Shown piece by piece: positions 1 to 9,011 of a stretch of 64,000 nt of DNA. The stretch's first letter is position 1. The number at the start of each line of letters is the position of its first letter. The notes below the pieces were generated by a model. The model had not been told where the DNA came from, made no database searches, and saw nothing but the letters and a program-made list of their open reading frames with translations. The stretch lies in contig JAFLBM010000005.1 of NCBI GenBank assembly GCA_017303455.1, positions 145,584-209,583 of the forward strand. The letters are read 5' to 3'. The stretch is from Chitinophagales bacterium (GTDB lineage: Bacteria; Bacteroidota; Bacteroidia; Chitinophagales; Chitinophagaceae). Made by a program: the position numbers and the translations under genes.

Positions 1-1
1 C

Positions 2-2086
2 CAGTCCTATAATTTCGATCTTGTTCCCAAATCATCAGCAAATACAGAAGTAGTGGTCTATTCCAAACGCAGGGATGCCAATGTGAAGAATGCACAGATG
101 GGAAAGATAGACCTGTCGATGAACCAGATCAAAAATGTTCCTGCTTTTATGGGCGAAGTGGACCCACTGAAAGTGATCCAGTTATTACCGGGTGTCCGTA
201 ATGCCGGGGAAGGTAATGCAGGTTTTTATGTTCGTGGTGGCGGTCCTGATCAGAATCTTATCTTATTGGATGATGCGGTGGTATATAATACCGGTCACCT
301 GTTTGGTTTCTTTTCCATTTTCAATGGGGATGCGATCAAAAATGTGTCCCTGATAAAAGGAGGGATGCCTGCACAATATGGTGGTCGCCTTTCTTCCGTA
401 CTGGATGTAACCATGAAGGATGGTAATATCAATAAATTCCAGACAGAAGGGGGCATTGGACTGATCGCTTCCCGTTTTTCTGTACAGGGCCCGATCAAAA
501 AAGATAAGGCTTCATTCATCCTCTCTGCCCGGCGGACTTATATTGATGCACTGGCCAAACCCTTTATAAAAAAGAGCAGTGACTTTTACGGCTCCGGTTA
601 TTATTTCTATGACCTGAATGCCAAGATCAATTACCGTTTCTCCGAAAAAGACCGTTTATTCATCAGCGGTTATTTCGGCCGTGATGTTTTTGATTTCGTG
701 AATGCCAAACGTTCATTTAAAACCAATATTCCCTGGGGCAACCGTACCGCAACAGTGCGTTGGAACCATGTGTTCAACCGCCGCCTGTTTGCGAATACTA
801 CTTTGTTATATAACGACTACAAGTTCAAATTTGCCGCGCAACAGGAAAGCCTGGAGATCGGTCTTTCTTCCGGTATCCGGGATTATAGTTTGAAAACGGA
901 TTTTGATTATTACCCCTTACCGAACCATAAATTAAAATTCGGCGGGTTGCTCACTTATCACAAGTTTATTCCCAATGTGGCATCCGGCAGGCAGGACTCA
1001 GTCATATTCACTCCCAACAATGAAACAGAAAAATATGCCGCTGAAGCCGCCTTGTATATCCAGGACGATTGGGAAATAGGGGAGCAGTGGAAGATCAATT
1101 ATGGCGTAAGATGGAGCAGTTTCACACAGATCGGCCCGTATAAAAAATTTACCCGTGATATTAATGGCAATAAATTAGACAGCACCATTTATAAGAGTTT
1201 TGCCCCCGTAAAAACCTATGGTGGTTTTGAACCAAGGGTTACCGTCCGTTATGCCATCAATGATGAGACTTCCATCAAAGCATCGGTGACAAGAAACTTA
1301 CAGTACATTCATCTCGTCAGCAACTCCGGAACAACGTTGCCAACCGATCTCTGGGTGCCGAGTACCTATATTGTAAAACCACAGATCAGTTGGTTGTATG
1401 CAGCCGGTTTATTTAAAAATTTCAACGACAATACCTGGGAAACTTCGCTGGAAGTTTATTATAAGGATATGCAGAACCAGGTGGAATACCAGGAAGGGTA
1501 TACACCATCACTGAAAGACCCCGAAGAAGAATTTGTATTTGGCAAGGGATGGAGTTATGGTTCAGAATTATTATTGAATAAAGTGAAAGGAAGGTTCACC
1601 GGCTGGATCGGTTACACATTATCCTGGACCTGGCGGAAATTTCCCCAACTGAATGATGGTGAAAAATACCCGGCCAAGTTTGACCGCCGCCATGATCTTT
1701 CTGTTGTGGGCAACTATGAGCTGAATAAGAAATGGAGATTCGGGGCTGTGTTTGTGTACGGAACCGGGAATGCGATCACATTGCCGGAACGTTTTTATAT
1801 TATCAACGGTGTGCTGACACAGGAATATAGTAAGTTAAACCAGTACCGGATGAAAGCGTATCACCGGATGGATCTTTCTGCTACCTATACACCCACTCCT
1901 AAAAAGCAGCGGAAATTACAGAGCTACTGGGTCTTTAGTATTTATAATTTGTACAGCCGCCTCAATCCTTATTTTATCTATTTCGACCAGGAAGGCAGCC
2001 CGGTGACCGGCGACCTGAAAGTGGAAGCCCGGCAGGTATCCTTATTCCCCATCTTACCGGCTGTGACCTGGAATTTCAAATTCTGA
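2..2086 (+). CDS. TonB-dependent receptor, C-terminal part (5' end outside window)
   Basis: This is an outer-membrane TonB-dependent transporter, open in frame to the window edge, so the signal peptide and probably a carboxypeptidase-regulatory-like domain lie upstream. The plug domain is seen at the start: VKVIQLLPGVRNAGEGNAG-like text, then FYVRGGGPDQNLILLDDA, the hallmark of Bacteroidota receptors that drive uptake of large substrates. After the plug come alternating aromatic/polar strands of a 22-stranded barrel, ending in the aromatic terminus TWNFKF. No SusD partner follows, so this is not a classical SusCD pair in what is visible. The GTG at 53 is internal, because reading continues upstream without a stop. 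The substrate cannot be inferred. Confidence 0.93.
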   Translation, partial: QSYNFDLVPKSSANTEVVVYSKRRDANVKNAQMGKIDLSMNQIKNVPAFMGEVDPLKVIQLLPGVRNAGEGNAGFYVRGGGPDQNLILLDDAVVYNTGHLFGFFSIFNGDAIKNVSLIKGGMPAQYGGRLSSVLDVTMKDGNINKFQTEGGIGLIASRFSVQGPIKKDKASFILSARRTYIDALAKPFIKKSSDFYGSGYYFYDLNAKINYRFSEKDRLFISGYFGRDVFDFVNAKRSFKTNIPWGNRTATVRWNHVFNRRLFANTTLLYNDYKFKFAAQQESLEIGLSSGIRDYSLKTDFDYYPLPNHKLKFGGLLTYHKFIPNVASGRQDSVIFTPNNETEKYAAEAALYIQDDWEIGEQWKINYGVRWSSFTQIGPYKKFTRDINGNKLDSTIYKSFAPVKTYGGFEPRVTVRYAINDETSIKASVTRNLQYIHLVSNSGTTLPTDLWVPSTYIVKPQISWLYAAGLFKNFNDNTWETSLEVYYKDMQNQVEYQEGYTPSLKDPEEEFVFGKGWSYGSELLLNKVKGRFTGWIGYTLSWTWRKFPQLNDGEKYPAKFDRRHDLSVVGNYELNKKWRFGAVFVYGTGNAITLPERFYIINGVLTQEYSKLNQYRMKAYHRMDLSATYTPTPKKQRKLQSYWVFSIYNLYSRLNPYFIYFDQEGSPVTGDLKVEARQVSLFPILPAVTWNFKF

Positions 2087-2095
2087 TGAAATAAG

Positions 2096-2127
2096 TACAG
2101 GTGAATTTTCATGCCTGTATCGTAGTT
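2096..2127 (+). terminator. Probable terminator of the TonB receptor gene
   Basis: A 6-bp stem (TACAGG at 2096-2101 with CCTGTA at 2114-2119) can be extended by an inner TGAA/TTCA pairing. It is followed by a T-rich tract (GTAGTTTTTAT). It lies 10 bases after the receptor stop codon. The stem is short, so confidence is moderate. Confidence 0.45.
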
Positions 2128-2187
2128 TTTATCGTAAAGCTCTTGTACTAATAAAAAGCCGGGGACGTTGTAGTAAAAATTATTCCC

Positions 2188-2583
2188 ATGACTACCCAGG
2201 CTTTTTCATCCGTTGAGAATATTATCAAAGAATATTTAGAACATAAAGACCGGTCTATCCAGTTTGGCAAGAAAAGAATGGATGCGGAGAAAGAGTATAA
2301 CAAGCTGCTGACAAAATACAATGGTGAATCGAAGAACTACAGCCTGCAACAGGCAGACAGTATTTACAAAGCGTATCTGGACATGATCAGTTTCGGGCAG
2401 GAATCAGCAAAAGCGGAAAAGATATTCCTGGAGGCGGAACATAAATTAAGAGAAGTGGGGGAAATATTGTTTGAAGCCTCGATCACGGCTGAGATTCCTT
2501 TAACGCCTTCGATCAACGGACAGGCACCCGTTACCCGACGGGTGACCGTGGCTTATGAAAACGGGCTGGTGATCGTAAAATAA
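2188..2583 (+). CDS. Hypothetical helical protein (131 aa)
   Basis: I do not recognise this family. The protein is short, charged and predicted largely helical in residues 1-95, with heptad-like Lys/Glu spacing that suggests a coiled coil. A short beta-prone tail follows (TRRVTVAYENGLVIVK). There is no signal peptide or membrane segment, so it should be cytoplasmic. The ATG at 2188 is preceded by an AT-rich leader. It stands alone between a terminator-like hairpin and the next lipoprotein gene. Codon use resembles the neighbours, so it looks native. Confidence 0.7.
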   Translation: MTTQAFSSVENIIKEYLEHKDRSIQFGKKRMDAEKEYNKLLTKYNGESKNYSLQQADSIYKAYLDMISFGQESAKAEKIFLEAEHKLREVGEILFEASITAEIPLTPSINGQAPVTRRVTVAYENGLVIVK

Positions 2584-2718
2584 AACTACGGTACAGCATA
2601 TCCTGCAAAAAGGCTGTTGCTTTTTCTACGTATAAAAGCTCTTGCGGATAACAGGGGATTGCAAGATCTTTCAGTGGCCTAATTGTTGTTTATGATACGA
2701 AGTTCAAAAGCAATATCC

Positions 2719-3705
2719 ATGAAGAAACTGATCCGCATCATTCTCTTCTTTGTCGGGTTTTACCTCTATATCATGCTCCTGTCTTCCTGCAAAAAGAAAG
2801 ACAATATTGATGATACAGCCCCGCTTGATCCGGGCACCGGTAATTCCAGTTGCACAGCTACAAAAGCTAATGCAGAAAATATCCAGGTATTCCCGGCTGA
2901 TAACCCCTGGAATAAAGATATAAGTGCCTCAGCAGTTGATCCATTCAATACCCAGATCATTGCGGGTATTTCCGGTAATGTGATCAAAGCAGATTTTGGC
3001 AGCGGGTTATGGAATGGTGCACCCATTGGTATTCCTTATATCGTTGTTTGTGGCAACCAGCCGATGACAACCATCTTCTTTACGGATTATGGAGATGAAA
3101 GTGATCCGGGGCCCTATCCAATACCATTGACGGCACCCATAGAAGGAAACGGCGTTGGTGACTCACATGTGATTGCAGTGGATATTGAAAATAAAAAACT
3201 CTATGAATTGTTTTATGCCCATGTGAATGGTAACCGCTGGGATGCTTCATCCGGGGCTGTATTTAATCTTAATTCTAACCAGCTAAGACCGGAAACATGG
3301 ACATCAGCTGATGCGGCAGGTCTTCCCATTTTTCCGGGGCTTGTGCGGTATGAAGAAATACTGAAAGGGGAGATCGATCATCCGATCCGGTTCACCCTCA
3401 CCAGCAATAATGTGAAACCGGCTTATATATTCCCGGCCCGGCATAAAGTAAACAGTACAGGCGGACAATACAGCTTACCCTTTGGTGCAAGGATACGTTT
3501 GAAAGCAGGTTTTGACATATCCGGCTTTTCGGCCACTAACCAGGTCATCTTAAGAGCCATGAAAAAATATGGTCTGATACTGGCTGATATCGGCAGTAAC
3601 CTCTATATCAGCGGGGCTCCGGATGAACGATGGAATAATAATGATCTCCGTAATCTCGGACAGTTACACGGAAGCGACTTTGAAGTAGTACAATTCAACA
3701 ACTGA
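2719..3705 (+). CDS. Exported lipoprotein of unknown function (328 aa)
   Basis: The start is placed at ATG 2719 rather than the earlier ATG at 2683, because MKKLIRIILFFVGFYL begins a signal sequence ending in the lipobox LLSSC, which gives a lipoprotein. A Gly/Ser/Thr linker follows. The mature domain carries repeated conserved-looking blocks: NPWNKDISASAVDP, GDSHVIAVDI, YELFYAHVNGNRWDA, FPGLVRYEEI, DHPIRFTL and YIFPARHKV. I believe similar text occurs in secreted hypothetical proteins of other phyla, but I cannot name a family. Conserved Asp, His and Trp clusters suggest an enzyme or glycan-binding fold. The last codons form one arm of a strong hairpin. Confidence 0.8.
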   Translation: MKKLIRIILFFVGFYLYIMLLSSCKKKDNIDDTAPLDPGTGNSSCTATKANAENIQVFPADNPWNKDISASAVDPFNTQIIAGISGNVIKADFGSGLWNGAPIGIPYIVVCGNQPMTTIFFTDYGDESDPGPYPIPLTAPIEGNGVGDSHVIAVDIENKKLYELFYAHVNGNRWDASSGAVFNLNSNQLRPETWTSADAAGLPIFPGLVRYEEILKGEIDHPIRFTLTSNNVKPAYIFPARHKVNSTGGQYSLPFGARIRLKAGFDISGFSATNQVILRAMKKYGLILADIGSNLYISGAPDERWNNNDLRNLGQLHGSDFEVVQFNN

Positions 3706-3719
3706 TACTACTTCAAAGT
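3677..3719. terminator. Hairpin overlapping the 3' end of the lipoprotein gene
   Basis: A 14-bp perfect stem: ACTTTGAAGTAGTA at 3677-3690 pairs with TACTACTTCAAAGT at 3706-3719. The loop is 15 nt and contains the TGA stop codon. It lies between convergent genes and probably ends transcription or protects the mRNA 3' end. The downstream T-run is weak. Confidence 0.5.
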
Positions 3720-3744
3720 GCAGTTATATTTCTGAGTAATAAGA

Positions 3745-4188
3745 TCAGAACACATTCAGTACAACCAGGATGGCGTATAATACCGGGATGATCCATAAAA
3801 AGAAGGTGACAATCGCCAGGAAACACAGTAATAAGCTGATCCAGAATTTAGTATTGATCTCACCCTGGTGAAGGAAAACGGCCAGTGGTGGTAACAGGAT
3901 AGCGATGATAGCAAGTAAGAGAGTATTGGTGCTGATATCGCTGTCCTTTTTCTTTGCTTTTTTAAACGCCTTGAATTCTTTCTTCAACTCCTTAAATCTT
4001 GCTTTCTTTTCCTTATTGGAAAGAGACCTGAATTCTTCAAAAGCAGCATTGATGGTAGTAGCATCGGGTTCTTTGGCAGGAGTGTTTGTACCCGGAGCCG
4101 GTACAACGATGGCAGCATAAGAAACGGGAGCGATGCTTAGCAGGGAAACGAATAATACAAGCGTCAGTAAAAGGCTGCTTTTTCTCAT
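3745..4188 (-). CDS. YqaE/Pmp3-family membrane protein with N-terminal extension
   Basis: The C-terminal half (about residues 88-147) matches the YqaE/Pmp3 two-helix pattern: AIIAILLPPLAVFLHQG followed by a second hydrophobic helix rich in Trp/Leu. Members are small inner-membrane proteins linked in yeast and plants to membrane potential and salt stress. This one is longer than the usual 50-60 aa. It has a signal peptide ending SYAA and a Lys-rich helical segment (KKEFKAFKKAKKKD) before the membrane pair. That layout of signal peptide, basic linker and Pmp3 domain is common in Bacteroidota. It converges on the preceding lipoprotein gene. Confidence 0.82.
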   Translation of the reverse strand: MRKSSLLLTLVLFVSLLSIAPVSYAAIVVPAPGTNTPAKEPDATTINAAFEEFRSLSNKEKKARFKELKKEFKAFKKAKKKDSDISTNTLLLAIIAILLPPLAVFLHQGEINTKFWISLLLCFLAIVTFFLWIIPVLYAILVVLNVF

Positions 4189-4252
4189 AGTTGGTTGGTT
4201 TTATTGATGATTAAGATAATGGTCTAAAGTTATTTCATTTCAGTTGGGTGGC

Positions 4253-4284
4253 AAAAAAATAACCCCGCAATGAACGGGGCTATT
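4253..4284 (-). terminator. Rho-independent terminator of the 51-aa ORF
   Basis: Stem AATAACCCCG (4258-4267) pairs with CGGGGCTATT (4275-4284) with one mismatch. Read on the minus strand it is followed by a TTATTTTTTT run. It lies 24 bp beyond the stop of the small minus-strand ORF, which supports that ORF being a transcribed unit. Confidence 0.75.
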
Positions 4285-4307
4285 TCAATATTGTATTCAG
4301 TTAATGA

Positions 4308-4463
4308 TTACATAATATCCATTGCTTTTACAAAAGCAGTTGTTTGAAAAGGTAGGATCATTGTCAGCCAGGGCCAGTGTGTAACAATGGCAAGGATCAG
4401 TGCTGCCGTAGAAGCGAGGAAAACCAACCACCAGATGCCTTTGTATTTTTTTGTTTGCTCCAT
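4308..4463 (-). CDS. Small single-pass membrane protein (51 aa)
   Basis: This short ORF starts MEQTKKYKGIWW and has one hydrophobic helix of about 19 residues (WLVFLASTAALILAIVTHW), then PWLTMILPFQTT and a short tail. Support comes from three signals. A Bacteroidota-type promoter sits 16 bp upstream (TATTTTTG at 4479-4486), the reading frame is clean, and a strong minus-strand terminator lies directly downstream. No family is recognised. The positive N-terminus suggests an N-in topology. It could be a membrane microprotein that modulates a partner, but that is a guess. Confidence 0.6.
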   Translation of the reverse strand: MEQTKKYKGIWWLVFLASTAALILAIVTHWPWLTMILPFQTTAFVKAMDIM

Positions 4464-4478
4464 TTTTCAAAGTTTACG

Positions 4479-4486
4479 CAAAAATA
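4479..4486 (-). promoter_or_regulatory. Candidate -7 promoter element for the 51-aa ORF
   Basis: TATTTTTG on the minus strand matches the Bacteroidota -7 consensus TAnnTTTG. A TTTG lies 17 bp further upstream, close to the reported -33 spacing. The predicted start of transcription is a few bases before the ATG at 4463. Confidence 0.45.
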
Positions 4487-4517
4487 AGGCAGCATGGTTA
4501 AATCAAAAAAAGAGATT

Positions 4518-5045
4518 TTACTCTTTTGCGGTTGTTTTTTTGAATAAGAGGATCGGTATAGATACCAGAGCACCGGTCAATGCAATGATCCATTTGGTTG
4601 CTACCAAAAAATGAAAAAAGCCAAATTTATCCCCGATATACGGGTTGCTTATCCATCTCAGCAGGTAGGTGTTTTCAGTAATGTCGAACCCCCATGCTAC
4701 TGCCTGCAGGATTGCCAGCCCAGCAAATATTTTTTTCCCGGAACCATTTCCGAACTTAGAGGAAGCCATCATGCACAAAGCCGCAATCCCTGGGAAGATG
4801 CCGGCCATAAAAACAAAATCAAAGCTCAGGTGGTAGCGGAGGATGGTACTAACCGGCTGATCAAGCCCTGCAAGGATGGCTGCCACTTTCTCTTTCGGGT
4901 AAAACAGTTCCAGGCCCATAATGGTAAATTTTTCGCCCTGTACCAGCAGGTCGTTTTCCATCCATTTCATACAAAAGGCAGCGGCCACAGCCAGCCCGAG
5001 ACAGAACAGGAAAAGTTTTTTCCAGTGTTTTTGGTTTGAAATCAT
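4518..5045 (-). CDS. Multi-pass membrane protein of unknown function (175 aa)
   Basis: Four hydrophobic helices are visible: LFLFCLGLAVAAAF, the region around FDFVFMAGIFPGIAALCMM, KIFAGLAILQAVAWGF, and WIIALTGALVSIPILLF near the C-terminus, which ends KKTTAKE. Between helices 1 and 2 lies a polar loop of about 45 residues. The topology resembles small DoxX/DUF4149-size membrane proteins, but no family signature is recognised. It starts at ATG 5045 and is divergent from the glucanotransferase gene, sharing a 137-bp intergenic region. Confidence 0.75.
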   Translation of the reverse strand: MISNQKHWKKLFLFCLGLAVAAAFCMKWMENDLLVQGEKFTIMGLELFYPKEKVAAILAGLDQPVSTILRYHLSFDFVFMAGIFPGIAALCMMASSKFGNGSGKKIFAGLAILQAVAWGFDITENTYLLRWISNPYIGDKFGFFHFLVATKWIIALTGALVSIPILLFKKTTAKE

Positions 5046-5182
5046 ACGTTTGCGGAGATTTTTTTAAAGGATTGTTCCAAATAAAAGTACGAACAGCCGA
5101 TGTTTTTTCTATATTCGTATTCAATGTGTTTAAAGGACACGACGATTTTAGGATTCAGACACATATCTAACGATTGACGAAC

Positions 5183-7885
5183 ATGAGACTTCAGTTTTAT
5201 TTACGCTTTCATACCCAGGTTGGCCAGAGTTTGTGGATCAGTGGGAATGCAGAGGAATTGGGTAATGATGACCCGCAGCAGGCAGTAGCTCTTGAATACC
5301 TGAACGAGGAATTCTGGCAGGCCAGCATCGAGATCAGGAAAAAAGATGTTGAGAAAAGTATCCGGTATAAATATTTCCTGAAAAATGAAGATGGCGAACT
5401 GATCGGTGAATGGGGTAACGACCGGCTTGTTGATGTGTTCCGCAAAGAACTGCAGGAAATACAAATGGTGGATACCTGGAACCATGCCGGCGAATATGAA
5501 AACGTTTTCTTCTCGCTTCCTTTTAAGAATGTTTTGCTTGAACAACCGGCTGCAAAAAGCAAAGGGAAAACTGTTAAGAATTTTACCCATCTCTTTAAAG
5601 TAAAAGCTCCCTTATTAAACAAGAACGAGATCGTTTGCCTGCTGGGCAGCGGTGACACTATGGGCGACTGGACAACAGAGAAACCGTTGTTACTGTCGAA
5701 AGAAGAAGATTGGTGGGTGACAAGAGTTGATCTGAAAGAAAATGGTTTCCCGGTAGCCTACAAATATGGCATCTATGATACCGGCGAAAAGAAATTCATC
5801 CGCTATGAAGATGGGAATAACCGTTTCCTGTTCAGTGATGGCGGTAAAAAGAAGATCACTATTATTCACGATGGGTTTGTTCATATTCCCAATAATACCT
5901 GGAAAGGTTCGGGAGTGGCAATCCCGGTGTTCAGCCTCCGCAGCCGCAATAGTTTTGGTGTTGGGGAGTTTACAGATATTAAATTGCTGGTTGACTGGGC
6001 CAAGCAAACCGGGTTAAAACTCGTACAGTTGTTACCGGTGAATGATACAACCGCCACCAATACCTGGCTGGATTCCTATCCGTATGCTGCTATTTCGGCA
6101 TTTGCCTTACATCCGCTTTATATCAACCTGTCACTGGTTGCAGGGAAAACACAGGCCGCAAAGATCAGTTCACTCAGGAGAAAGCAAAAGCAATTAAACG
6201 ATCTTCCGGTGGTGGATTACGAAGCCGTGATGAAGTACAAACTTTCGGTATTGAAAGAATTGTACGAGGAAGCTGGTGAAGAATGCCTTTCTAGTGATGA
6301 TTATAAAAAATTCTTTGAAAGAAATGGGCATTGGCTCCTGCCGTATGCTGCCTTTAGTTATTTCAGGGATAAATATGGTTGTTCCCGATTTGAAGACTGG
6401 AAGACAAATAGTATATACCGGAAAGAAGAGGTAGAAAAAATATTCAACTCCCATTCTGCTGCGGCCAAAGCCATGAAGCTGTATTGTTTCACTCAATACC
6501 ATCTTCACCTGCAATTAAAAGAAGCCGCTGACTATGCACATCAAAAAGGCATTATCCTGAAAGGAGATATCCCGATCGGTATCTATCGGCATGGTTGTGA
6601 TGCATGGACCGACCCGGAACAATATAATATGAACTGGCAGGCCGGTGCGCCACCGGATGATTTTGCCGCAGTCGGGCAGAACTGGGGTTTTCCAACCTAT
6701 AACTGGAAACGTATGCAGGAAGATGGATTTGCCTGGTGGAAACAGCGTTTCGAACAGATGAGCGACTATTTTGATGCCTTCCGTATTGATCATATACTTG
6801 GATTCTTCCGTATCTGGAGCATTCCTGCTGATGCCGTGCAGGGTATCATGGGTCGTTTTGTTCCCTGTCTTCCTGTACACATCAATGAATTTGGAGAAAA
6901 CGGTATCTGGTTCGATTACCAAAGGTTCTGCAAGCCTTTCATTAATGATGATATCATCAATGAAACCTTTGGGCACGGATTAGCCGGCGTGGTTCACTCC
7001 GAATTTTTAGTTCCCAACGAAGTGGGAGGATACGATCTCCAGGATGGATACCAGACACAAAAACAGGTGGAGCAGCATTTTGCTTCGCATGAACATACGG
7101 AAGAAACCGAACGGCTGAAAAATGGCCTGTATGACCTGATCTCCAATGTGCTTTTCTTTGAAGAAGAGGGTTCACAGGGACAGCATTTCCATTTCCGCAT
7201 TGCGATGGAAAAAACATCCACCTTCCGTTATCTTATTCCGCATGTGCAGGAACGGTTGAGAAATATGTATATCAATTATTTCTTCCGCCGCCAGGATGAA
7301 TTCTGGAAGAAAGAAGCCATGCATAAATTACCACAACTGAAAGCAGCCACCAATATGATGGTTTGCGGGGAAGACCTGGGTATGGTGCCGGAATGTGTGC
7401 CGGATGTAATGAAACAACTTGGTATCCTGAGCCTGGAAATACAACGGATGCCCAAGGACCCGAAAAAAGAATTTTTCCATCCCAACGATGCACCGTATAT
7501 GTCGGTTATCACACCCTCCACCCATGATATGAGTACCGTAAGAGGCTGGTGGGAAGAGAACCGGGAACGTACACAGCAATTCTACAATAACATTTTGGGA
7601 CAATGGGGCGATGCACCTTACTATTGTGAATCCTGGGTGAACCGTGCCATTGTGTTACAACATTTATATTCACCTGCCATGTGGAGCATCTTCCAGTTGC
7701 AGGATATATTGGGTATGAGTGAGACGTTGCGCCGGGAAAATCCACACGATGAACGGATCAACAACCCGGCTAATCCCAAACATTACTGGCAATACCGCAT
7801 GCATCTTTCCCTGGAAGATCTTATTAAACAAAAAGAGTTTAATGAAGAATTGAAAGGCTATGTGGAAAATAGCGGAAGGGGATAA
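5183..7885 (+). CDS. malQ: 4-alpha-glucanotransferase, DPE2-like, with tandem CBM20 domains
   Basis: This GH77 amylomaltase (about 900 aa) transfers glucan segments between maltose or maltodextrins and acceptor glycans in the cytoplasm. Two CBM20-type starch-binding modules occupy about residues 1-100 (YLRFHTQVGQSLWISGN) and 125-225 (LLGSGDTMGDWTTEKPLLL), and GH77 follows. Catalytic landmarks are the nucleophile Asp in FDAFRIDHILGFF (about residue 536), the acid/base Glu in VCGEDLGMVPE (about 730), and the third Asp in STHDMSTVRGWW. Bacterial MalQ is usually about 500-700 aa. The double CBM20 and the split catalytic region are typical of the DPE2 branch, which acts on maltose and heteroglycans. 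ATG 5183 is chosen over TTG 5174. No other glycogen genes adjoin it. Confidence 0.93.
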   Translation: MRLQFYLRFHTQVGQSLWISGNAEELGNDDPQQAVALEYLNEEFWQASIEIRKKDVEKSIRYKYFLKNEDGELIGEWGNDRLVDVFRKELQEIQMVDTWNHAGEYENVFFSLPFKNVLLEQPAAKSKGKTVKNFTHLFKVKAPLLNKNEIVCLLGSGDTMGDWTTEKPLLLSKEEDWWVTRVDLKENGFPVAYKYGIYDTGEKKFIRYEDGNNRFLFSDGGKKKITIIHDGFVHIPNNTWKGSGVAIPVFSLRSRNSFGVGEFTDIKLLVDWAKQTGLKLVQLLPVNDTTATNTWLDSYPYAAISAFALHPLYINLSLVAGKTQAAKISSLRRKQKQLNDLPVVDYEAVMKYKLSVLKELYEEAGEECLSSDDYKKFFERNGHWLLPYAAFSYFRDKYGCSRFEDWKTNSIYRKEEVEKIFNSHSAAAKAMKLYCFTQYHLHLQLKEAADYAHQKGIILKGDIPIGIYRHGCDAWTDPEQYNMNWQAGAPPDDFAAVGQNWGFPTYNWKRMQEDGFAWWKQRFEQMSDYFDAFRIDHILGFFRIWSIPADAVQGIMGRFVPCLPVHINEFGENGIWFDYQRFCKPFINDDIINETFGHGLAGVVHSEFLVPNEVGGYDLQDGYQTQKQVEQHFASHEHTEETERLKNGLYDLISNVLFFEEEGSQGQHFHFRIAMEKTSTFRYLIPHVQERLRNMYINYFFRRQDEFWKKEAMHKLPQLKAATNMMVCGEDLGMVPECVPDVMKQLGILSLEIQRMPKDPKKEFFHPNDAPYMSVITPSTHDMSTVRGWWEENRERTQQFYNNILGQWGDAPYYCESWVNRAIVLQHLYSPAMWSIFQLQDILGMSETLRRENPHDERINNPANPKHYWQYRMHLSLEDLIKQKEFNEELKGYVENSGRG

Positions 7886-7899
7886 GTTATATTTGCGGA

Positions 7900-8934
7900 A
7901 TGAAAGTTCAGTACTGGTCTTACCAACTCAAATTCAGGCATCCTTTTACGATTTCCAAAGGAACAAAAACCCACCAGCCTACATTGATCGTGGAGCTGGA
8001 ACATATGGGCATTAAAGGATACGGTGAAGCACCGGCCATTGCCTATTATAATATTCCCGTGGAGAAAATGATCGCTGACCTGGAAGAAAAAAAAATGTTC
8101 GTGGAGAAATTTGCTTTCACTGATCCTGAACGTTACTGGCACTACCTGCACCATCTGATCCCCAATAATCATTTTTTGGTGTGTGCACTTGATATAGCCG
8201 CCTGGGACTTGTATGGTAAAATGAAAAAGAAACCGCTTTACCAATTATGGAATGGAGATATTTCTAAAAACCCCATCACTGATTATACGATCGGGATTGA
8301 TTTCATTGAAAAAATGGTGGCCAAACTCAGGGAGAAACCCTGGCCTATTTATAAGATCAAAGTGGGCACGGCTGATGATATTGCCATTGTAAAAGCCTTG
8401 CGGCAAAATACAGATGCCATCCTGCGGGTGGATGCCAATGCAGCCTGGGATCTTGCAACAGCCCTGCAATTGATTCCCCAATTAAAAGAGCTGGGAGTGG
8501 AGCTCGTTGAACAACCCCTGGCGAAAGACAACTGGGAGGGAATGAAAGTATTATATAAAGAATCTCCATTACCGCTTTATGCGGATGAGGCTTGTGTGTA
8601 TGAACAGGACGTGGAAAAATGCAAGGATCATTTTCATGGTATCAATATCAAACTCACCAAGTGCAGTGGTATTACCCCAGCCAGGAGGATGATCAGCAAA
8701 GCAAGGGAACTCGATTTGAAAGTCATGCTGGGCTGTATGAATGAATCAACTGTTGGTTCTGCTGCCATGGCACATCTTTTACCTTTTATTGACCAGGTGG
8801 ATATGGACGGGCCTTTATTATTAGAAGAAGATGTGGCCACCGGTCTGACCTACGATTTTGGAAAAGTCACTTGCAGCGATCAACCGGGGCTGGGCATCAC
8901 CTTCACGGGTTTACAGGCATCAGAACACAAGTAA
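7900..8934 (+). CDS. L-Ala-D/L-Glu-type dipeptide epimerase
   Basis: This enolase-superfamily enzyme (344 aa) likely epimerises L-Ala-D-Glu or related dipeptides released in murein recycling. The capping domain (residues 1-110) precedes the barrel. Landmarks are the KxK acid/base motif (YKIKVG), the metal ligands in RVDANAAW, VELVEQPLA and YADEAC, the second catalytic Lys in NIKLTKCSG, and the DMDGPLLL motif near the end that binds the substrate amino group in Ala-Glu epimerases. It starts 14 bp after the glucanotransferase stop, so the two may be co-transcribed, although their functions are not obviously linked. Exact dipeptide specificity is uncertain. Confidence 0.9.
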   Translation: MKVQYWSYQLKFRHPFTISKGTKTHQPTLIVELEHMGIKGYGEAPAIAYYNIPVEKMIADLEEKKMFVEKFAFTDPERYWHYLHHLIPNNHFLVCALDIAAWDLYGKMKKKPLYQLWNGDISKNPITDYTIGIDFIEKMVAKLREKPWPIYKIKVGTADDIAIVKALRQNTDAILRVDANAAWDLATALQLIPQLKELGVELVEQPLAKDNWEGMKVLYKESPLPLYADEACVYEQDVEKCKDHFHGINIKLTKCSGITPARRMISKARELDLKVMLGCMNESTVGSAAMAHLLPFIDQVDMDGPLLLEEDVATGLTYDFGKVTCSDQPGLGITFTGLQASEHK

Positions 8935-9011
8935 CCGGTAAGCTTTACCCCAAACAGGTATACTTATTACCCATTTTTCCCGTTTATGAATAAACTGGCC
9001 ACTGACGGCCT

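Noticed and set aside
5201-5658. Overlapping minus-strand ORFs (129 and 149 aa) within the glucanotransferase
   Set aside because: They are frame shadows of a strongly conserved coding strand and have no motifs.
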